DNA from: Suillus spraguei
Taxonomy: Eukaryota > Basidiomycota > Agaricomycetes > Boletales > Suillaceae
DNA: 64,000 nt
Direction of reading: 5' to 3'
NCBI GenBank assembly: GCA_016800925.1
Contig: JABCPU010000165.1
Coordinates: forward strand, 62,001 to 126,000
Positions 22,586-35,296 of this stretch are shown here, piece after piece. Under the pieces are notes generated by a model, which saw only the letters and a program-made list of their open reading frames with translations, was not told the DNA's origin and searched no databases. The translations under genes and the position numbers were made by a program. Position 1 is the stretch's first letter. Each line of letters begins with the position of its first letter.

Positions 22586-25470
22586 ATGTCTGGCACACAC
22601 AAGATTAAGATCGCAGCGCGCCTGCGGCCTCGCATCGAACACGAGATTGACGACCAAGGGATACAGATAACGCACGACGAAGACGGAGAGGGACCGTCGT
22701 GGATTTGCGTGCCCAACCCACGAGACGTGACGCAAGTCTTTCGCTTTCCGTGCGTGCAGTTTTGTTTTTAAAAAAATTCAGCATGTTTTAAGTATCATGT
22801 ACAATGATTTCCTATTTGACTAGATTTACCAGTTGCTATGACCAAGATTCTACACAAGAGGCGATCTTCGAGCAGGATGTGAGACCGCTCATTGATGTTG
22901 TATACAGTGGCGTCGTACGTCCTTGAATTTTCTTTCTGAATTCCTGTTATCAATGGACATAGACCGTGACAATCTTTGCCTACGGCGTAACGTCCTCTGG
23001 CAAGACACACACCATGCAAGGAACAAAAGCATGCCCTGGAGTCATTCCAAGAGTGGTCGAGGCGCGTATACTTTCCACTGCATGTTCCGCGTTACGTGAT
23101 TGCCAATGCCCTCATGACAGGCCATGTTTGAACAGAAAGCAGCGTTGCTAAGGTCCAACGTCGAGCTCGCAGTATCGTACATGGAGATATATAAAGACGA
23201 GTGTTATGACTTGCTAGTTGATCGAGAGACGGTATGATCAAATTCTACTGACCGTCTTCCAATGGAAAAGTTGCTGACTGATGTCCCGGGGTGTGCAGGC
23301 TCCAAAACTCCCAGTACGAGAGAATGATGTGGGCCAAGTCTTTGTTGCAAACTTGAGTTCCGTACCGATAGCCTCAGTTGAGGAATTCACTGCAATATAT
23401 TCGTGCGTACTCTATTCTGGTCACTTGTATCACCATGGGTGGCACCTGAGTGCACATCTGCTTACCTCTGAATGCAGCCAAGCATCAAAGCAACGCTCAG
23501 TGGGCGCAACAAACCTCAACCGTTCCTCGTCTCGTTCGCATGCAATGTTAACGCTGGAGGTAACAATGACGGATTCTTCGGCAGAGAGATGTAAGACTCA
23601 ATCGTGACTGTTCATCTTCCATAGGCAGTTGAAATATCGTGTCCTTCTAGCATTGACGGGAAAGATTAACCTTGTTGATCTTGCTGGTTCAGAGAACAAC
23701 AAGCTAACTGGGAACGACCCCACACGGATGGCTGAGAGCGCAGCCATCAATAAGAGCCTGAGTGTCCTCGGGCAGGTTGTACATGCATTGAACCAGGGAG
23801 CTGTGTGTTTTTTTATCCATGTGAAGGCTCAAACTGACGGCATGCGCAGTCTCGAATACCATATCGCAATTCCAAGCTCACGCGCATCCTTCAAGATGCC
23901 CTCGGTGGGAACTCCGTAGGATTGCTCATTTGCAATCTTGCTCCTGGAACGAAGTTTAGGCAGGATACGCTGAACACGCTGAAGTAATTTGACGTTCATA
24001 TCATTTTTAGCCTAGCTCATAACCACCTTCAGCTTCGCAGTGCGGACAAAGAACGTCGAGAACAGACCGGTGGTCAACGAGCGCGGTGCGTTTCTATTAC
24101 CAAAACGTCGCATACGATTCATGAAAACGTAATGCTCTGTAGACATGCGACCACAACCCAAACCCCACTTTGCAGCAATCCTACCACCACCTCCGAAACT
24201 TGCACCCGCTGTACTCCAGCCTTTGGAAGCTGTTGCAGGTCCATCGCGTGGCCCACGTCCTAGCATTGCCCGTGTCGCACCCAGACCAAGCCTTGCTGGC
24301 GCAGGTCAAAGTCGATCTCGTGTACCACGCGCCAGTGGAATTGGGGTATTTGGTGTTCAGAAAGGACATCGCCCTTCGGGGGTGCTTGCACTTATTAACG
24401 AGACAGCAGAGACGAGCGGTAGCTTAGGCATGATGCAGCTAACAGATAAGGAAATTGATGAGCGGGTGCGCGAATGCCCCTATTTGAATTACCCTATACG
24501 TTACTGAATACAGATCCACAGATCGCAAGAGCCGTTGAGGTTGAAGTTGCACGCCGTCTTAAGGAACGCGAAGAGCTTGAACGACAGGAGAAGGAGAATA
24601 TCGCATTACAGTTGAATCTTCAAAGAGAGAAGGAAAAAGAAAAGTTGAAAGAGGAGGATCAAAGACTTCCGACTGGTGTGCTTACCCCGCTTATGGCCCG
24701 GCACCGGGATCTGGATAATGAACTTCGTGCGAGGCTTGAGGAGTTGGAAGACAAGTAGTACGTCTGCTCTAGTAGCGAGGTTATGCCACAATGCTAACTG
24801 ACTTACAGCGAACGCGGGACCAAAGAACTTCAGCTAGCAGATGTGCTTTCGCCTGCTTCGCGGAAAAAAACTGGACGTGCATACGTGATGCTTGCCCGCG
24901 CTCACTCCGAAAAGTACGTGTCTGCATCCCGACATATGATATGCATCATCTAACGACGTTGATAGGGGCGATCTCCAAGTAGCGCTCGACCTATACCGCA
25001 AAGCCGAATCATATGTCCCAGATAATGTCAAGCTGAAAGAGAGGTGGATACTTTTCGTTGTTCATGTTTTCCTTTGTATGGTATCCGGGTCAAAACGATA
25101 ATTCTGACGTTTTTCTTTGCTTGCCTTTTCTTGCTCCGCGTGGCGGCATGCATGGAACAGAGTTATCGAAATCGAGTGGGCGGTGAAGAATGGCGCCACA
25201 TTCGTTCCTTCTCCGAAGAAGCCCAGAAAGGCAAAGAAGACGAAGGCTGGAAAATGCAATGCGATGGGCAAGAAGGTTATGAATGGAGACGAGGATAAAG
25301 AGGATATGCCGATGGATGGGATCCATCAGATGCTGGAAGGCGAGTCGAGTGGATCTGCAAACCCGCTGAAGAGGTTCAAAGTTGAGGAGGATGTTGTGCA
25401 GGCTGTGTCGGAGACCCCACAGAAGAGGGTGAAATGCGAGATCAAGGTCGAGGGAAACTCGGACATTTGA
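22586..25470 (+). CDS. Kinesin motor protein with C-terminal TPR-like helices
   Basis: A microtubule motor with an N-terminal motor domain spread over about nine small exons. Landmarks are the P-loop [25 protein letters not shown], switch [13 protein letters not shown], switch [10 protein letters not shown], then [15 protein letters not shown] and [13 protein letters not shown]. The motor ends at [12 protein letters not shown] and is followed by a Pro/Arg-rich linker, a short coiled coil rich in Glu and Lys (about 24530-24750) and a helical segment [15 protein letters not shown]...[19 protein letters not shown], which looks like one TPR-type unit. The tail is basic and lysine-rich. Length and an N-terminal motor with a short coiled coil suggest a chromokinesin-like (kinesin-10/KIF22) or other small class; the subfamily is inference. 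No frame break was needed. Confidence 0.88.
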
Positions 25471-26800
25471 ACTTTTGTTAGCTGCAACGCTGCAATGTCA
25501 CATGTATGACTGTTGTGTGTAATTTATTTTCCACCTGGTGTGCGACTATTCTTCATATACAGGGTGTTTCAACTTTGTAGCTTTTGCCTTGCCACAGGGT
25601 TTCAAATTATACCAGTGCGTAAAACAGATCACGGTGTGTATTTATTTGTCTACCCCGTCATGACAGTACCCATCAGCAAGAGTCACATTCGAGTCAGTGG
25701 GTGAACCGATACCTGTACGATGATGTTCCATAAACCGTACGAGCGTCGAGAACAGTACTAGTAGACTGGTTGAATTGTCAGCCTCTTTCATATCTAGTAG
25801 GTCGTATCAAGGCTCTATTCCAGATACCAGTGAAAGAATCTAGATCAGGCTCCGCACTTTGAGATAAGTGCAAGTTTCACAGAATAGTAAATCTCTAACA
25901 CCTCTAGATACCGCAAGGGTCGCATCAGTGAACTCGGTCTTAGTCTGAGCCTCAGCCTTGGATTGAGTAAAACGGTAGAATCCCTTGGATCATGAGCTAT
26001 AAACGGGTGAAGTAAAACGTAAATCTCGGCACAACACAATCCGCACGACGATGAAACCTCTTGGTCGAAATATGATGCAGATGACTTCTTGCGTGAAAAA
26101 CACGGTCCACCTGGCACTTCTCAGGACCTTTCTAGCTATAGTAAGGTGAGTGCTTTCATTGAACACTCTGTGCGACCATTCTAATGTGTGTAGATTCATC
26201 CCCGCTACCATAAGTGAGTAGGTTATGTCGTGTCTCGTGTCTTACCACTGGGACTTCATTCAATCGGTCGTCTTGCGTCTGTTGCCTTTGACCTTCAAGA
26301 ATTGCATTCTTCTCTCGTCTCTTCTTCGATCGGTCGGTCAGTCATAAGTTTGGGCCCAAGTTCACGTTTCGCTGAAATTACGATAGTCTCAGTGAATCAT
26401 TAACGTGCGCTCACTACCGATGTTAGTTTGAGGTCGCATGCTGTCTCAATGCTGTGTTTGGGATGAACTGGATTGCTGCGTGGCCACCATTTTGTTGGAA
26501 GACGAAGACTTCCGTCTCCAACCCTCTTGTCTGACCTTCAAGGTGGTGACAGTGTCTCATTTTCCTCATTTTTAAAATATCTGCTGATTTCCTTCTGTGT
26601 TTCTAGAAACTTCGTGTATACTTGATGGTAAATTTCAATTATATTGAAATGGCGATTTAAAATTATTTCAGTCTTCATCCCTTGTTGGGGCAGTTTTATT
26701 GTCTCGTAGACGTTCAGACTCGAACTTTATTGTCCATGTCGGCTGTGTTACATAATCAGGGGCTCTGTAATTTTTCAGCTCAGCCTCGTCTTAAAGTAAA
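25471..26800. other. Intergenic, no gene seen
   Basis: No conserved protein on either strand. Short repeats of the form tcggtcggtcagtc occur near 26330. Otherwise unremarkable. Confidence 0.4.
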
Positions 26801-27235
26801 GCTTTAGCCTGGCCAGTTACCACACAACGGAATCAAAATCTGTTTCTCTTGGACTAGGCAGGTTCGAAACCTGCTGAACTACAGTTTTGTTTATATCGGA
26901 GCACACTTTGACATTCATTCATAGATGGTTTCTTTAGAAGTACGCCGTAACTGGTATTAGTGGTTGCTACAACAAAATCAAAATCTGTTTCTCTTGGACT
27001 GCGATGTTCGAAACCTGCCCTTTGGGAACACACCTTGATATTCACTCATGGGTGGTTTTCTTTAAAAGTTCACCATAACTGGTCTTAGCTAGATGGTTGC
27101 AGAATAAAAATCTGTCTCTCTTGGACTGTGTAGGTTCGAAACCTGCCGATAAACTATGCCTTTTCTATCAGAACACGCCTTGACATTCACTCATGGATGG
27201 TTTCCTTAGAGGTTCATCTTAAGTGGTCTTAGCCC
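26800..27235 (+). repeat. Three tandem tRNA-like (B-box) repeat units
   Basis: Three direct copies of about 131-145 bp. Each has atcaaaatctgtttctcttggact followed by a T-arm-like palindrome GCAGGTTCGAAACCTGC or a close variant (centred near 26872, 27010 and 27138). Two of the three contain GGTTCGAAACC, an exact match to the RNA polymerase III B-box consensus GGTTCGANNCC; the middle copy reads atgttcgaaacc. Upstream of units 2 and 3 is a tggt(a/c)ttag...tggttg segment resembling an A box. The tcaaaat in units 1 and 2 resembles a tRNA-Leu(CAA) anticodon loop. The 3' part (gacattcactcatggatggtttc) is not tRNA. No clean acceptor stem pairs, so these look like tRNA-derived SINE-type units, not working tRNA genes. 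Confidence 0.6.
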
Positions 27236-28168
27236 CTGTGCAAATTGTTCAATATTTATTTACTCCATGGCGAGTTCGTGCCTTTAGACACACGTTCAAA
27301 ACACTAATTATATTGTATATTATGAGGCTGCCGCAGGTTTTATGAAGTTCCTCTTTGGGGTTAGTCAATTGTCTGTAAACGTGTCTGCAATATCAGGCGC
27401 TTGTCTGTGGACCACTGCACAGAGTATATGCAGTGATTTAGAATGCACTTGCGATCAGGAAGAACATTGCAGGCAGAGAGACATATTAGTATTTTGAAGA
27501 TTCTTTGTTGTCGGGGGACATACGAAGCCGTGTCTGAATCATCACAAACACTGTTCGCTAAGGTGGAGCATCCGCATCGCGTCTTGGCATGCTTTATATT
27601 TCGCAGGCACAAATTAGTACTATGTTTTTTTCATCGTTTGTTTTCACAAGATATACTTCTTACAGCTGAAGCTCCTGCTGAGTCGCACAAGGTGTTCGGA
27701 GGCCTACTTACCTTTACTAGGAAGGTTCTGAGAAGTAGAAGCATTGTAAGGTCCAGTGGCTTTCCATATAATGTCGTACACATAGTCTACATATAGAACA
27801 TACGAAGCCCGTGTCAGAAGCGTCCAGTAAAACGCTCAACTCCATTACATAAAGAAGCGTATTACATCTCCTCGCGGTAGGTATGTGAGTGCAAATCGCA
27901 GCGCTCCGTAACATTTAAATCTTGACTGGAAGTTTGCACATTTGAACATTTGACGCAATGCCCGGTGGCAACAACGAGGCGAACCGACCCGCAAAAGGAA
28001 AAGTGCAAACGAGTCACATCTCTAATCACGTGTAGCACGTGCTCGGGCGCGCCCCCATTAGTCAAGTGGTGTTTCCCAGGCGAAAATTGGAAGATGCACC
28101 CCTGTTTTCCTCAACTCAATTTACCACTCCACCGAACAAAGCCAAATCTCAAGTACAACCTAAGCATT
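27236..28168. other. Intergenic, no gene seen
   Basis: Only short frames. A 117-codon plus-strand frame at 27443-27796 starts MHLRSGRTLQAE but has no recognised domain and I treat it as chance. Confidence 0.35.
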
Positions 28169-30961
28169 ATGGTCACCTCAAAAACCAAAAAGACGTCCAA
28201 GTATACGTATGCGGAACGTGAGCAATTTTTAACCCCCTTTAACGCGTGTTTTGGGGATGGCAAAGGGCATCACTGATACTGACGACTCTCAATCCAGGGG
28301 TTCTCAGTGCGTTTTCACAGGCGCAGAAAGAGCACAGGAGACATAGTGTACACCTCGCTACCCTTCGTGCGCATGGTAAGGTGTCTATGCTTGTAAGGGG
28401 ATTGTTGCTCATCACCTTTGTTAACAGTGAGAAAGATCGCGAAAGATAGAAAAGATAAGCTGGGACCTCAGTGGGCATCATGGGTAGGAAAAGCTGTGAA
28501 GAAGCTTGTACGCCTAAATGTTTCATGTTTTCTGAAATCTACTGATTTTTAGAGATCAGGAAGAGCAGGGAATTTTGCAGCCTATCGACTCCAGTGGGTA
28601 CGTGGGCATGACTCCAGAAGGAAAAAAAGTGTAAGTATAGCTATTAAGATTATTTTGGCGCCACAAGTAATTCTTCTTAGCATATCATATGCCCGTCGCA
28701 AGTTCCTTCCAACCGCCGCTGGGGGCGCATCACCTGCGCAAGAAGATGCTGTCTGGAAGAATGTCACTGAACATTTTTCTCCGTCGGTGTATAAACGGCA
28801 GCGCGCGAGATCTGCATCTCGTTTAAGGTCAGTTTTCGGTGAAGAAGAAGAAGCTGAGGAAGATAGCGCTTCCGCGCGTGGGAGTCCCAGGGCGAAGAGA
28901 CAGCGACGGGCACCGTCACCCGTCAAGCCCCCGAGCGATCATTGACAAAGATGACCAAGGCAGAGGTTTGTTTCACATTTCCAGTATCGTAATTTCCATC
29001 TCACCATGACACGTAGCTCCAAACTAAGGTCCGAGAGCTCCAACGGACGAAGCTTACGGATCAACAACTGAAGGCGCAGCTTGCGGACCGCAATGAACAA
29101 CTACGTGAAGTCCAGGATGAACTCAGAATTTTGAAACTCTCCGCTGAAAGGGCGCGTGCAGTCATGCGAGAAGAAGAATTGACAGAACTGGATGAACAGG
29201 AATTTCAGCACAGCATGGACGAAGAATTTCCAGCGCCAGATTTCGCGACATTGTAAGTGCTTTCAATGCCTACCTGCTCTTTGTTATTAACGCACTTTTA
29301 AGTGATGTTCAGACCCCATGCGCTGGAACGCCGAAAGGTGCAGGTGTGATACGGACCCAATCAGGCTCTATCATCCACGACATCTCTATGCGACCCACTC
29401 CTGCACCGAGTACTCCTGGTGCTGAACGCGACCGGAGGTACCGAGACGATGAAGACGTGTTTGCGGACCAGCAACGTGAACATCTTCGTACCCCCGAATC
29501 GCTGCCAGAACGCAGGGCCTCGCAGATCGATGGACATCAGCAGCCTGCTTTAGGCAAATACGGTAAGCTCACCATGTGACCTTATCTATCTGCTTACTCT
29601 TGTTGACGCTCCACATAGATTGATGCTATGGAGAAGGAAATGGCGAAGCACGTGACAGAGATCCAGACTCTCAAAGACATAGTTATCCGCCTTCAGAGCG
29701 AGCTTGACACCCTGACAGGTGCAGCTGATGACCACAAGTCACGCATAGCCGATCTTGAGGGCGACACCAATGAACTTGAATCTGGGAAGCGCGTCCTGCA
29801 ACAATGCCTCGCTGATCGCGATAACAACATCACTCAGCTCCAAAATACAGTTCTCGAGCACGAGAGAGCTGTCGTCCAACTCAATGAGACTCTCGTTCAG
29901 AAGGAAGCCTCACTAAATGCAATTTCCATAGAGGTTGAGACGCTTTTGCGGAGCAAGAATGAGATTCTTGCTTGGGTTCAGGGAATGGAGGACGAAATGA
30001 CTGCTGCACGAAGCGAGAACAAACGATTGACAGATGAGCTCGCTAGTTCACACAAAGAAGAAGAAACCCTTCGAGAGCGGATGGTGGAACTCATCCGAAC
30101 CACAGAGGAAAGACAAGGGGAGCTCGCCCAAGCCTTGAGTGTTGCGCAAAGCGAAGCTAGCCATGGTGCTGTGCTCGCCCAGGAGCTTCTCGTCATGACC
30201 GAGACTACCAAGGAGCTCGAAAAACAGCTTACTGAGGCCAGCAGCACCGCTACGACCGTCGATGCTGAACTTGCAGAAGTCGTTGGATGCAATGGTCAGC
30301 TTCAGTTGGCTCTAGAAGGGTCTAGGAAGGAGATTGAAGAGTTGAAGAGCAGGATCACGTTTTCCGAGATGAGGGAGGCAGGATTGTCGTCAAAATTGCT
30401 CACCACTGATACGATGAGGCAGTCCTTGGAGGATGCCGTTGCAGTCGTGAAAAATACTTCACGAGTTGAACGAGTGAAGGCCCAGTCCATGATTCTTGGG
30501 CTCCTCGAGAAAATTGATGGACTGCAAATTCTGCGCGATGACGAAGTGCGGGGTTTTGCCGACCGAATTGCAGCTCTAGGAGGTGAGGCCGAGGATCTTA
30601 GATCGAGCCTTCACAGCGCGAGCGAAGCTCGGCAGAGCGCCCTCGCTGCTTTGAAGAAGTACAAAGATGATTTCGCGCGCTCGGAGAATTTGCTCGCCGC
30701 AGAACAGCACACTTGTAATGGCCTTCGGGATAATCTGACTCAAGCACAAGAGCAAATCTCTAGGTTGAAGGCAGCAAAGATAGCCTGCGAGTCGACCATC
30801 GTCAATCTTAAGGCTATCTATGATCAGGGGAAGAGGATGCAGTCAGACTGGATGTCCGGGATGGAGAGCACGGTATGTTGTCTTGTGATTTGGTTGTCGT
30901 TTGAGATGCTCAGAACGAACAGTTTGCTTCTGCCCAGCCGGCTTCATTGGCACATGTGTAG
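28169..30961 (+). CDS. Long coiled-coil protein with small N-terminal globular domain
   Basis: The start ATG at 28169 (MVTSKTKKTSKYTYAER) fits a short first exon with donor gtgagc at about 28219, then exons from about 28298. The N-terminal domain (VLSAFSQAQKEHRRHSVHLA, LGPQWASWVGKAVKKL, ILQPIDSSGYVGMTPEGKK) has the helix-helix-beta look of a winged helix, but this is inference. A basic Ser/Arg-rich, nuclear-signal-like stretch follows (KRQRARSASRLRS, RAKRQRRAPSPVK). From about 29020, and especially 29630-30860, it is continuous heptad-rich coiled coil of some 400 residues. A last small exon from about 30914 ends with LAHV and the stop at 30959-30961. The junction near 28553 does not splice cleanly in frame. 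I do not recognise the family; a chromatin or structural role is possible. Confidence 0.75.
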
Positions 30962-33045
30962 CGATGCATTTGCCCGAGCCGCCACTCCCACTACTGATGC
31001 AGAGTGGGCTTCACACATCTGGACTTGAACATTTATTGTGGATATACTTAACGATATTTGTACCGATTTTGAGAAACAAATTAGTCCAAGCGTTAGCATT
31101 TCCCTATCGAGTTTGTGGCTTTGAAGTTGAATCGTCTTGATCATGTCTTGAAATAAGCTCGTCATCGTCATCCAGGCATCCACTACTTACCATTGGATCT
31201 TAGAGTTGACGGTAAACGTACCATGTCATCCTTCCTTATATTGTACGAGCTACTTAAGCTGTGGGACCTTTTTCTCAGGGGATTGCTAATCATTCAAATC
31301 AACATCAGTGTAGGTAATTATCCTGATCGAACGGCCCTCTGAATTCAAGGACATTCTCACTGGTATGTTCTGAAGCGAGGTGTGCAATAGTGACGTATTA
31401 CAGTGCAGGACTGATCACTATTGGTATTCAGCCCGACAGCATCATGATGAGCCTGTGCTGGGCCTTTTCCGAAGCGTGGTCATATTGTCGGCTATTTTAT
31501 CGATTGAAGATCGCTACTAGTGGCTCATGAACGACAAGGACACTGTCGACTCTTGTAGAACACGGGTGTCGAATGTTGGGGCAAACAATAATATATAAAT
31601 ACAGTCTCTTGATGCTGGGTAGTGCAGGGACGTGTTCAATAGGCATGCTAGGCTCGGAACAAGCACACGACGAAAGCTTGTTATCCCATGACCCGGGAAA
31701 GCCGATTGCACCGAAAAGTGTACGCGAGCACTGGATGAATCGATGACCGGTGACCTATTGAAAATCCTTTGACGACGTAAGATAAGACAATGATATTTAT
31801 ATACTCAACACGGGTGCCTACATAGTTTGATGGATGATATCAGAATATATGACGTTCCGGGCCCTATGGGCGCCCAGGCCTCAGGCACTGTGACAGAGTC
31901 CTTTGTCTTTTTCATTGAGGTCGTGTGCTGTGATATGAAGTCATGCGACTTGTTGCGACGATAAGATCATCGTCGGTCCTGTGTGAGCTCGTAAACCCGA
32001 GAATGATAGTGGAAACCAGCGAATGGTCTCGGTGCATTTCGGTGACGAAAGACACTAATTTAGACTACACGGTACCACGGTGCCACCTCACAACAGCGGC
32101 CCAGGCAGCAGTTTCCAATGTACTTACTACATAGCCGGAAGTTCCGGAACCCTTACCTCACAAATTCAGCGGTAGTGGATGTCGGGAGCAATAACCAAAC
32201 ACTGCAGCAACGCTTGACAGTTTCTGACAGTGCGGGCCCTGCGGGGTACAACGGAGCTTGCACGTTATGCCCAAGCATTCCAAGGGTCGGAGATAAGACC
32301 TTATCCCGAATTCCAAGAGAGCACCTTGTCGGGTTGGTCCGAGGCGATGCGGAAGTGAGGCAATGTCTGGAAACGTGCGGGCTGCAGATAATGTAGCATG
32401 TGAGCGGGCTGGAATTAGGTTGTTGAGAAATTGCGGCTGGCTAGTGAGTTGGGCAAGGACCCCGGAATGAACCTCCGAAGCGTGAAATTTTCGACGTGGT
32501 TAATCATTGTCATCAATTTCTGTCCACTGACATATATCAAAACGAATCTTTTGTCCTGCTTATTCTGGAACGATGTCCATGAATGCAGGTCAGTCCAGAC
32601 ACAGCACCGCAAGATCTTTTCAGTTCCTCGGAAATGTATTTGAACAAAAAGAAGAGAAACTAAACAACTTACCGAACTAAAAAAAAAACGGGATTCACAT
32701 CAGAATACAAGCCAGACGTTACTGGGTGGGTGATATAAAGCAGCTGCGAGTGGTCCACGTCACACGATAGGCGCACGCACAAAGATAATATAGGAGAGCT
32801 CACACGAGTTATTTGATGGTGGAAGTAGAAACGCTTTATTTCCACTAGGACGAGCCTGAATGAACTTGGCCGTTGGTGGTTAGTGGCGGATTAGACTAGA
32901 TCATCTGAAATGAAATTCACATGCAAACAGTGCGATCCGAACGGTTTAAAGACCGAGGAATGAATTCGAGTCAGTCATAGTGTCCACTCTTACTTAAACC
33001 TGAACCTGCACACTCCAACTAACTTGAACACTCGTCGATGCCATC
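30962..33045. other. Intergenic, no gene seen
   Basis: About 2 kb with no conserved protein on either strand. A run of nine A lies at about 32680. The AT-poor middle (32100-32400) contains an open frame of 92 codons with no protein-like features. Confidence 0.4.
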
Positions 33046-34767
33046 ATGTCTGCTGCTTTTCGAATCTCTCCAGCCCTATGGGACAAGATTCACCACTTTG
33101 CAAGCTTTCCTCAGACAGGCGGTATGTCATCCTTCACAACCCATTGCCCCAGATCTCTAATTTTTATAATCTACAGTCTCGCTGCAGCAGATGGTACTCT
33201 TCGGTCAACACCCAAATCAGGGAACTCTCCTCAAGGCGAGCCAGTTCCTTGCAGGTAACTTCATCTTTACCTGGTTTTAACCCACCCTGACATCACGTTC
33301 TAATCTCAGAAGAGTTGCCCGTACGCCTCGCGCATCGTGTCAAGGAGCTTGATGAGCTCCCCCACAATCTCAGTGACATGCCTTCCATACGAAAAGTCAA
33401 GAACTGGTATGCCCAGTCCTTCGAGGTCCGCTGTAGTCTATCTTCTTTTATCTCCACTTCTCCTCACCGGATCTTGTACAGGAACTCATCAACTTTCCTC
33501 CCGTCGAACTCCCACAACACCTTCGACAGCAGCTTTCCTCAACAGGCCAGGATATCTTCTTACCTGACAGCACCCCAAACCCAAGTCTCGCCGCCCTCCA
33601 GGACCATGACCACCCTCTCTTCAACTTATCACGTCTCAAGGGCAATTCAAACGGCATTGGTAACGTCAAGCTCAGGGTCCCTTTGGAGCGCAGGTCTGTA
33701 CCCCTTAAACCCCATACAATTCATCATGCACACCATGCTTACTTAGTGCAAGATATTACGCAAAGTCATCATCCATCGACTGGCCACCTTCCGTTCTCGA
33801 TTACAACGCCCGTTTCACCCGCATGCTCGATGCCATCAAACGCAGGCACGATCCCACAGTCACAACAGTCGCGCAGGGTGTTTAGAATGGAAGCGCAGTC
33901 AGAACGCGAAGAACATTGGCCTTGATATACAGGCGTGGCTTGATAGATTCTACATGAGCCGTATTGGTATCCGCTTTTTGATCGGCCAACGTCAGTTGTT
34001 CTTAGCTCTTTGCCTTGTCATTTTCTCATCTCTGTTACTTTTCCTCAGATGTGGCACTAAACACACAACAGCCTCACAAGGACTATGTGGGCATCATCTG
34101 CACTAAAGCTGTATGTTGCCGTTATCTGTTCCTTCCCATTCACTAACACCCCTCCTTCGCCGCAGAATGTACACGATATCGTACAGGAAGCCATCGAAAA
34201 TGCCCGCTTCGTCTGCGAGGAACACTACGCCATGTTCAAAGGTCCCCCTGTTCAACTCATCTGCCCTCCCAACCTTATATTCCCTTATGTCCCTGGCCAT
34301 CTCTCCCACATCTGCTTCGAACTCCTCAAAAACTCCCTCCGTGCCGTCGTCGACCGCTTCGGCCACGATGCGCAAGACGAAAAACCATACCCACCCATCA
34401 AAGTCATCGTTGTTGAGGGCAAGGAGGACATCACCATCAAAATCACCGATGAGGGCGGAGGAATCCCTCGTAGCGCCATTCCCCTCATTTGGACATATAT
34501 GTACACAACTATGACGGGACAGAGCATTGATCAAGACTTTCAGGCTAGCGATTTCCAGGCTCCAATGGCAGGATTTGGGTATGGATTGCCATTGTCGAGA
34601 TTGGTGAGTGACATGCGTGATTGTCGTGGGCTTGCGCTGATGTATGTCGTTAACAGTATGCAAGGTATTTTGGAGGTGATTTGAGGTTGATATCTATGGA
34701 GGGTTACGGGACGGATGTGTACATCCACCTCAATAGGCTTTCCAGTAGTCGGGAGCCTCTTCCGTGA
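33046..34767 (+). CDS. Mitochondrial PDK/BCKDK-family protein kinase
   Basis: A kinase of the GHKL fold that phosphorylates and inhibits the pyruvate dehydrogenase E1 subunit, or in some members the branched-chain dehydrogenase. I read about eight exons from the ATG at 33046 ([15 protein letters not shown]). Landmarks are [34 protein letters not shown], the N box [18 protein letters not shown] with its Glu/Lys/Asn, the G1 box [10 protein letters not shown] and the G2 box [18 protein letters not shown], then [16 protein letters not shown]. The stop is at 34765-34767. At 33881-33883 a T is missing from a short T run: the frame reads GTT TAG but one more T restores [10 protein letters not shown]. 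No strong presequence is visible. Which substrate complex it serves cannot be decided from sequence. Confidence 0.93.
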
Positions 34768-35296
34768 TTTGCGGGCACCTATAGTTGATCTTATTCGTGG
34801 CATAAGAGCTATGTACATAATATGGGGAAGGATCTACTAGTATATCCACTCGACAAGTACTAACTGTAGTTTACCGGCTCGTTCGGAATCAGACAGACGA
34901 CTGTTTCGCGACAGGCTTTATGACATTAATGTAATGTATACTTATATCCACACTGGTAGCATATGTAACAGAATGCGAAATTGGACTCCTTTGGAGTATA
35001 AACAAACTCTGAAAATAATCCTCCATGAAAGGGAAGCTGACGTAGGAACTCCGGGAGGGACAGATCTAGCACTCGATTCTCATGGGCTCGTATCTGTTGT
35101 CCGTCTCGGTTAGCGAATATGCTGCTGAGACGCCAGTAAGTAGTAGTGGATGTATTTGTAATCACTGTATCACGTGCTTCTGTGCAGACAATCGTGTGTC
35201 CAGACGTCCATCTCCACTGGCAATTGACCTTGCAGGGGTTAAGCTGCGTCAAGCAACCCAACGTGCTGCGACTGTTTGCCAGTGCCACCACCACCA
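34768..35296. other. Intergenic, no gene seen
   Basis: Terminator region of the kinase gene and promoter of the Prp3 gene. No coding signal. Confidence 0.5.

Noticed and set aside
26820..26880. A functional tRNA-Leu gene in the first tandem unit
   Set aside because: The T arm and anticodon-loop-like parts are present, but no 7-bp acceptor stem or normal D arm pairs.
31030..33045. A gene in the 2-kb gap before the PDK-family kinase
   Set aside because: Frames on both strands are short and none shows conserved motifs or plausible splicing.
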